From positions 1 to 48,914 of the forward strand of contig JASHOJ010000304.1 in assembly GCA_030041155.1 (NCBI GenBank): a stretch of DNA of 48,914 nt, read 5' to 3'. Under the pieces are notes generated by a model, which ran no database searches, had not been told where the DNA came from, and worked only from the letters and a program-made list of their open reading frames with translations. Shown here in pieces: positions 44,053-48,914 of this stretch. Both the position numbers and the translations under genes were made by a program. The DNA comes from Candidatus Binataceae bacterium. GTDB taxonomy: Bacteria > Desulfobacterota > Binatia > Binatales > Binataceae. Numbering within the stretch: the first letter of the stretch is position 1; every line of letters begins with the position of its first letter.

Positions 44053-45516
44053 TTAGTAGGCCTTGGCGAAGTAAGCGCGATCGGCGGCGGATTTTCCGCA
44101 CACGATGCATTTGCCGCCCGCGCCCGATTGACCTATCGGAATTGCGCGGCAGGTTGCGCGGGTCTCCTCGCGGATTTTGGTTTCACAAGCGGGTTCTCCG
44201 CACCAGTACACCAGCGCAAAACCTCCGCCTCCTTCGCCCTCCAGCTGCTTGCGCAAGGCGGAATAGGAATCGAACTCACGGATTTGCGAGGCGAGCGCGG
44301 CCTTGGCCTGATCGAACAAGCTCTTCTGAATTTGTCCAAGGACCGTCTTCGCGCGCACGGTAACCTCCGAAATCGCGGCCTTTGATTTAGCTTCGGCACC
44401 CTTTAGATCGCGCCGCGCGAAGACCAGCTCGCCCGATGCGATATCGCGAGGACCAAGCTCGATCCGCAGCGGCACGCCCCTCATCTCCCAGTCGTTGAAC
44501 TTGAACCCAGGCGTCAGGCCCTCTCGCGAATCAAGCTGCACGCGCAGGTCCGCGGCTTGCAGCGCCTCCGCGATCGAGCGAGCCGAGGCCATCACTGCGG
44601 CTTCTTCTTCGGGCTTTCGATAGATCGGGACGACCACGACCTGCGTCCCAGCGACAAGCGGTGGCAATCGAAGTCCCTGATCGTCGCCATGAACCATTAC
44701 GACTGCGCCGAGCAGCCGGGTCGAAACGCCCCAACTCGTCTGCCATGCGAAACGCAACTGATTGCTTTCGTCGAGGAATTTAATCTCGAAAGCTTTGGCG
44801 AAATTCTGACCCAGAAAATGCGATGTTCCGCATTGGAGCGCGCGACCATCGCCCATTAGGGCCTCGATGGTGTAGGTTTCCTCCGCACCGGGGAACCGCT
44901 CGGCAGCGCTTTTTTTACCTACGATTAGAGGGATGGCGAGATATTCCTCGACGAAGCCACGATAGACCTCGAGCATCGTTAGTGTCTCGCGCTCGGCTTC
45001 TTCGCGCGTTGCGTGAGCGGTATGGCCCTCCTGCCATAGAAATTCCGCAGTCCGCAGAAAAAGCCGCGTTCGCATTTCCCATCGCAGCACGTTGCACCAC
45101 TGGTTCAGCATCATCGGCAGTTCGCGATGAGAATGAATCCACTGCGCGAACATGTGATTGATGATCGTTTCGGATGTCGGGCGTACCACGAGCGGCTCTT
45201 CCAGCTCCTTGCCGCCTCCATGCGTAACCACTGCGACTTCGGGCGCGAACCCCTCTACGTGCTTGGCTTCCTTCTTAAGGAAGCTCATCGGAATCAGAAC
45301 CGGAAAATAGGCGTTGCGAGCACCGGTTCGCTTGATTCTCCGGTCAAGCTCGGCCTGTATCGCTTCCCAGATCGCGAAGCCATCCGGCCGGAAAACCATA
45401 CATCCGCGCACTGGTGAGTAATCCGCAAGCTCGGCGCGCTGCACGATATCGTTGTACCATTCGGCGAAGTCCTGGCTGCGCGGAGTGACTTTGCGAGTGT
45501 CCTGCTTTTCGGGCAT
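44053..45516 (-). CDS. proS: Prolyl-tRNA synthetase, short archaeal/eukaryotic type
   Basis: 487 residues, class II. Catalytic motifs: RPTSETIINHMFAQWI (motif 2 loop region), RTRLFLRTAEFLWQEGHTAH, and the C-terminal motif GTSHFLGQNFAKAFEI. It lacks the INS editing domain of standard bacterial ProRS (about 570 residues) and ends instead in a zinc-like region (Cys439, 444, 456, 470, 473) closing with a C-terminal tyrosine (FAKAY), all marks of the archaeal/eukaryote-like branch used by some bacteria. Mis-charged Ala-tRNA(Pro) would then need a free editing protein. Confidence 0.96.
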   Translation of the reverse strand: MPEKQDTRKVTPRSQDFAEWYNDIVQRAELADYSPVRGCMVFRPDGFAIWEAIQAELDRRIKRTGARNAYFPVLIPMSFLKKEAKHVEGFAPEVAVVTHGGGKELEEPLVVRPTSETIINHMFAQWIHSHRELPMMLNQWCNVLRWEMRTRLFLRTAEFLWQEGHTAHATREEAERETLTMLEVYRGFVEEYLAIPLIVGKKSAAERFPGAEETYTIEALMGDGRALQCGTSHFLGQNFAKAFEIKFLDESNQLRFAWQTSWGVSTRLLGAVVMVHGDDQGLRLPPLVAGTQVVVVPIYRKPEEEAAVMASARSIAEALQAADLRVQLDSREGLTPGFKFNDWEMRGVPLRIELGPRDIASGELVFARRDLKGAEAKSKAAISEVTVRAKTVLGQIQKSLFDQAKAALASQIREFDSYSALRKQLEGEGGGGFALVYWCGEPACETKIREETRATCRAIPIGQSGAGGKCIVCGKSAADRAYFAKAY

Positions 45517-45613
45517 AAACGGCTCTTTTCCTCAGCTTATCGTCAAAGAGACAAGTCTCCGGCTATTATCCGGATGGATCAATGCGATCATCGTCAGACC
45601 TTGGAGGTTGAAG

Positions 45614-46345
45614 ATGCGTCTGAGTGCTCTTCTTGTCGTCCCTGCTTTGGTTGTCGTACCTGTTTTGGCCATTTCATCCGGGCTTATCGCGGCGCCGATG
45701 GAAAGCGCGAACGCGAACCGACCGGCCGAAGCGGTGATCGAAGTTTCCGGCATCGGTGAGATCCAAGCCGCGCCGGATCAAGCTTCGGCCGATTTCGCGA
45801 TCGTCACTCACGCCTCGACGGCGGCCGACGCGGCGAAGCAGAATGCCGAACTCGCGGCCAAGGTGCTGGCGGCGGTCAAATCGAAGCTCGCGAGCAACGG
45901 TGAGGCGGCGACCGGCAGCTATTCGCTAATTCCTGAATATCGCCAACACCCGGGCGAAGAAGGCGGCAGGATTGTTGGTTATACGGCGCAGAACTCGATT
46001 CATGTCGAAACCGGAAAGCTGGATCTGGTGGGGCCGCTGGTCGACGCAGCAATTTCGGCAGGCGCAAATCGCGTCAACTCGGTGAACTTCACTCTTAAGA
46101 ATAACTCCCGCGCGCGTTCCGCGGCGATCGCGGCGGCAGCCCATGACGCGCAAATCCAGGCGCGGGCGCTAGCCGCAGCTTTGGGAGTGAAACTTAAACG
46201 GGTGATAAAGGCCTCGACCGAGTCGGAAATTCGTCCGGTTCCGATGATGCGCGCGATGGCGGCGACCATGGGCGCTCAGACACCAATTGAGGCCGGCGAG
46301 CTTACTATCCCGGCGCGGGTCTCAGTCACCTACGAGATTGAATGA
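45614..46345 (+). CDS. SIMPL (DUF541) domain periplasmic protein
   Basis: 243 residues. Signal peptide (hydrophobic about 5-26), then the SIMPL domain: VIEVSGIGEIQAAPDQASADFAIVTHAST, a motif of the family, and a C-terminal half with INLTL-like strand NSVNFTLKNNSR and HDAQIQARALAAALGVKL. Members such as E. coli YggE form oligomeric rings in the periplasm and are tied to oxidative stress; biochemical role is unclear. GGAGG lies seven bases before the ATG. It is followed by the small ORF and the ABC operon. Confidence 0.92.
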   Translation: MRLSALLVVPALVVVPVLAISSGLIAAPMESANANRPAEAVIEVSGIGEIQAAPDQASADFAIVTHASTAADAAKQNAELAAKVLAAVKSKLASNGEAATGSYSLIPEYRQHPGEEGGRIVGYTAQNSIHVETGKLDLVGPLVDAAISAGANRVNSVNFTLKNNSRARSAAIAAAAHDAQIQARALAAALGVKLKRVIKASTESEIRPVPMMRAMAATMGAQTPIEAGELTIPARVSVTYEIE

Positions 46346-46382
46346 ATTCTTCGCGACGGCAGGGCGCGGCGACGGGATGATC

Positions 46383-46652
46383 ATGGCTCTTGCGGAAATG
46401 CCAACGTACTCCTCGATCGCCGCGTTCCTGGCGCATCTGCACGCGCTTGAAGCCGCACCTGTCCGGAGTCCCGACGAAGATCGGCTTCTCGCCGCGATGC
46501 GAGCGTGCCTGGGAACGCTCTCCACGTCCGAGCGCGAGGCAATTGCGCAGGACCATCGCGCCGAGGACTCTCGCATGGTCAGATATCATCGAGAGCGCGC
46601 GGAGAGAAAGCTCAGTCGCGACTTGATGGCGCGCGGAGTAATCGCGGGTTGA
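46383..46652 (+). CDS. Small helical hypothetical protein at the head of the ABC operon
   Basis: 89 residues, no family recognised; rich in Arg, Glu and Ala with a helix IAAFLAHLHALEAAPVRSPDE and a basic tail (MVRYHRERAERKLSRD). No signal or membrane segment. Its stop lies three bases before the permease ATG, so translation is likely coupled. Could be a small regulator; nothing firm. A second ATG at 46377 is possible. Confidence 0.5.
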   Translation: MALAEMPTYSSIAAFLAHLHALEAAPVRSPDEDRLLAAMRACLGTLSTSEREAIAQDHRAEDSRMVRYHRERAERKLSRDLMARGVIAG

Positions 46653-46655
46653 GCG

Positions 46656-47588
46656 ATGCTGCTGTATCTGGCCCGGCGCGTGTTCTTCGGCGCGGCAGTT
46701 CTTATCGGGACAACGATCATCACCTTCTGCTTGGCTTTCGTGATTCCCGCTGATCCGGCCGTCGCGATGGCGGGTGCGAAAGCGGACCCCCAGACCCTAG
46801 CGGCTATTCGGCATCAGCTTGATCTCGACCAGCCGCTTTACATTCAGTACGCGCATTACGTCGATAGGGCTCTACACGGAGATCTTGGCCGCTCTTACGT
46901 CCGCCGCGAAAGCGTGACGCATCTGATCGCGAGCCGGTTTCCGGCGACCGCGCTTTTGGCTGTAACCGCCGTCCTGCTGTCGCTGATTATCGGGATCGCG
47001 ATGGGAACGGTAGCCGCCGCATATCGAGGACGCGCGGTCGACAACACGCTGCTCGTAGTCTCGCTGGGGCTAGTCTCGATGCCGGTATTCTGGCTGGGAA
47101 CGATACTTTTGATCGTGGGCGGTCTGTATCTGCATTCGTTTCCGCTCGGCGGAATGACCGGACCACTCAGCCTGGTGCTTCCGGCAATAACTCTGGCGCT
47201 CGGGTCCGCAGGATATTATTCAAGAATTCTCCACACCAACCTCGCCGATGCGATGGAGCAGGAATATGTTCGCACCGCGCGGGGAAAAGGGCTCTCCGCG
47301 ACGCGCGTGATCGTGCGCCACGCGATGGCAAACGCGATGCTGCCGCTGGTCACGATCGCGGGGCTGGACCTGGCGAGCATGTTCTCGGGCGTGGTGCTGA
47401 CCGAGACGGTCTTCAACTGGCCCGGAATCGGACGGCTTGCGTACGAAGCGGTTTTCAATCTCGACATTCCGCTGATCATGGGCATCGTTCTGTTCTCGGC
47501 GGCGCTTATAGTGATAGCGAATCTGGCGGTCGATCTTCTCTACTTGTGGCTTGATCCCCGAATCAGATTGACGGCGATAGCGCGATGA
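46656..47588 (+). CDS. Dipeptide/oligopeptide ABC transporter permease, DppB type
   Basis: 310 residues, six membrane segments. N-terminal LYLARRVFFGAAVLIGTTIITFCLAF and the phrase LDLDQPLYIQYAHYV are typical of the DppB/OppB/GsiC group. The EAA loop (about 205-225, YVRTARGKGLSATRVIVRHAMANAM) contacts the ATPase. With the downstream permease it forms the membrane channel. It overlaps the next gene by four bases (ATGA). Confidence 0.95.
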   Translation: MLLYLARRVFFGAAVLIGTTIITFCLAFVIPADPAVAMAGAKADPQTLAAIRHQLDLDQPLYIQYAHYVDRALHGDLGRSYVRRESVTHLIASRFPATALLAVTAVLLSLIIGIAMGTVAAAYRGRAVDNTLLVVSLGLVSMPVFWLGTILLIVGGLYLHSFPLGGMTGPLSLVLPAITLALGSAGYYSRILHTNLADAMEQEYVRTARGKGLSATRVIVRHAMANAMLPLVTIAGLDLASMFSGVVLTETVFNWPGIGRLAYEAVFNLDIPLIMGIVLFSAALIVIANLAVDLLYLWLDPRIRLTAIAR

Positions 47589-48397
47589 AGAGCCGTCGCA
47601 TAAACCGGCTCGAGGCGATAGGCGCGCTGATGGTAGCGGTGCTGTTGATTGTGGCGATCTTTGCTCCGCAGATAGCTCCTCACGATCCGTCCCGCGCGGT
47701 CGCCGCTACATTCGGCGATCCCGGCGCGCCATCGCTGGCATTTCCGCTCGGCACCGATCAGCTTGGGCGAGACGTTCTCTCGCGAATCATCTATGGCGCA
47801 AGGATTTCGCTCATTGTAGGAGTCGCCGCTATGGCTCTGACCATGGCTATAGGAGTCACAATAGGGCTTGCGTCCGGATTTTTCGGAGGGTCGATCGATT
47901 TCATGTTGATGCGCTTCACTGACGTGATGCTGTCGCTGCCATTTCTGCTGCTCGCGATGGCGCTGGTGGCCGTTCTGCGCCCAAGCCTGATTACGATCCT
48001 GTTCGTGATCGGAATCGTCTCATGGACCCAGGTCGCGCGCGTGGTTCGCGCGGAGACGCTGTCCATTTCGGAACGCGATTTCGTGTTCGCGGCCAAGGCG
48101 CTCGGAGCTCCAGCGCGAAGGCTTATCGTGCGCCACGTCTTGCCGAACGTGCTTCCGATAATCGTGGTGATGGCGGCGCTCGGCACCTCGGGCACGCTCC
48201 TTCTGGAAGCGGCTCTGAGTTTTCTCGGCCTCGGCGTGCCGCCTCCCGCTCCGAGTTGGGGACGCATGGTCGCTGAGGGCACCATGTATTTTCGCACCGC
48301 GCCATGGCTTGCGACCTCCGCAGGACTGGCGATTTTCTACGCGGTGCTCGGCTTCAATCTGCTCGGCTACGGCGCGCTGCAGCGCCGCGCGCGATGA
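47585..48397 (+). CDS. Dipeptide/oligopeptide ABC transporter permease, DppC type
   Basis: 270 residues with five to six membrane segments. N-terminal FAPQIAPHDPSR and FPLGTDQLGRDVLSRIIYGARISL are the DppC/OppC signature; EAA loop at RDFVFAAKALGAPARRLIVRHVLPNV. Pairs with the DppB-type permease. Its stop overlaps the ATG of the binding lipoprotein by four bases. Confidence 0.95.
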   Translation: MKSRRINRLEAIGALMVAVLLIVAIFAPQIAPHDPSRAVAATFGDPGAPSLAFPLGTDQLGRDVLSRIIYGARISLIVGVAAMALTMAIGVTIGLASGFFGGSIDFMLMRFTDVMLSLPFLLLAMALVAVLRPSLITILFVIGIVSWTQVARVVRAETLSISERDFVFAAKALGAPARRLIVRHVLPNVLPIIVVMAALGTSGTLLLEAALSFLGLGVPPPAPSWGRMVAEGTMYFRTAPWLATSAGLAIFYAVLGFNLLGYGALQRRAR

Positions 48398-48914
48398 AAA
48401 ACGCGGCCGTCTTTGTGCTCGCATTCACCGCTGTGATGATGCTTTCCGGATGCGCGCGGGGAAAGCCAGGCAGTGGTCTTCCAGCGGGTGCGATGGTACT
48501 GCGTCTTGCGGACGCGGACGACGTTCCCACTTTGGATCCAGCGGCGGGATACGACACGCTTTCATGGACGTTTGAACAGGCGATTTTCGATACGCTCCTG
48601 CGCTATGGCGATGACAACGTGGACCTGGAGCCGGATCTTGCCGCTACGTGGGAATCCTCGCCGGATGCGCGCACGTTCACGTTTCATATGCGCCATGACG
48701 CTCGCTTCTCGAGCGGCCTCGCTGTAACCAGTGCGGACGTGCGCTACGGAATCGAGCGAGTGCTGAATCCCGATACGCGCTCGAAGGGGATGCAATATTA
48801 CCGCGGGATCGCGGGGGCGGATGACTTCGCTGCCCATCGAACCGCTCACGTAAGCGGAATCGAAACACCCGACCCGTGGACGATCATTTTCCACCTGAAC
48901 GAGCCTGATCCGAT
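48394..48914 (+). CDS. Peptide-binding lipoprotein (SBP family 5), 5' part
   Basis: Open frame running off the window, about 173 residues shown. Signal and lipobox (MMLSGC, Cys20) anchor it in the membrane. The following text (LADADDVPTLDPAAGYDTLSW, then ATWESSPDARTFTFHMRHDARFSSG and SADVRYGIERVL) is the start of a family-5 solute-binding protein that passes peptides to the two permeases. ATG overlaps the permease stop (ATGA). ATPase genes should lie beyond the window. Confidence 0.93.
   Translation, partial: MKNAAVFVLAFTAVMMLSGCARGKPGSGLPAGAMVLRLADADDVPTLDPAAGYDTLSWTFEQAIFDTLLRYGDDNVDLEPDLAATWESSPDARTFTFHMRHDARFSSGLAVTSADVRYGIERVLNPDTRSKGMQYYRGIAGADDFAAHRTAHVSGIETPDPWTIIFHLNEPDP

Overview
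The window is a dense, GC-rich stretch of a Gram-negative bacterial chromosome. A TonB system, a beta-barrel receptor, a porin-like barrel and several lipoprotein signals point to an outer membrane. The mix of CaiB-type CoA transferase, arylsulfatase/GST, ACMSD-like amidohydrolase, many non-ATG starts and a short archaeal-type ProRS suggests a soil or deltaproteobacteria-like lineage. Candidatus Binatota would fit, but no 16S gene or other phylogenetic marker was analysed, so this is inference.

Layout. 1-12.5 kb holds housekeeping and metabolic genes: end of an outer-membrane barrel, a DUF1646 transporter, glnA with a clear terminator, a prolyl iminopeptidase, then a minus-strand run (polysaccharide deacetylase, M1 aminopeptidase with HEAT repeats, GH13 glucosidase, DUF2007, DedA), then gltA. 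12.5-14.2 kb has an intergenic repeat cluster and an unusual membrane-BON-PDZ protein. 14.2-19.1 kb is a less GC-rich minus-strand operon (small secreted Cys/His protein, TonB-dependent receptor, CPCC-containing BNR lipoprotein, TonB) with a good sigma-70 promoter and a 114-nt structured leader before the receptor. 19.3-22.5 kb is an accessory locus that looks like a polymorphic-toxin array: two genes share a 140-bp constant segment (about 95% identical) but end in different C-terminal domains (DUF4329/JAB-like and phospholipase A2-like), each followed by a candidate immunity gene. 22.6-34.9 kb returns to core-type genes (CoA transferase, NUDIX, GT2, lipoprotein, VOC, anion permease, thiI, CoA pyrophosphatase, TetR, sulfatase, GST, CYTH). 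35.1-36.95 kb is a retron: a reverse transcriptase fused to a complete trypsin-like protease, preceded by a candidate msr-msd RNA with a 12-bp a1/a2 pair and its own promoter, just downstream of tRNA-Ala(GGC). 37.1-48.9 kb carries a Zn-ribbon protein, amidohydrolase, recN, nadK, a lipoprotein, nfo, trpS, proS, a SIMPL protein, and the start of a dipeptide-type ABC operon that runs off the end.

How they work together. The two systems most worth pursuing are both conflict systems. The retron should make a small RNA-DNA hybrid whose disturbance frees the fused protease. The toxin array shows the constant-region/variable-tip layout of polymorphic toxins, with a second, start-less cassette kept in reserve and bracketed by direct repeats. 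Between them sit ordinary operons: nadK-recN, amidohydrolase/Zn-ribbon, TetR/sulfatase/GST, and the peptide transporter.
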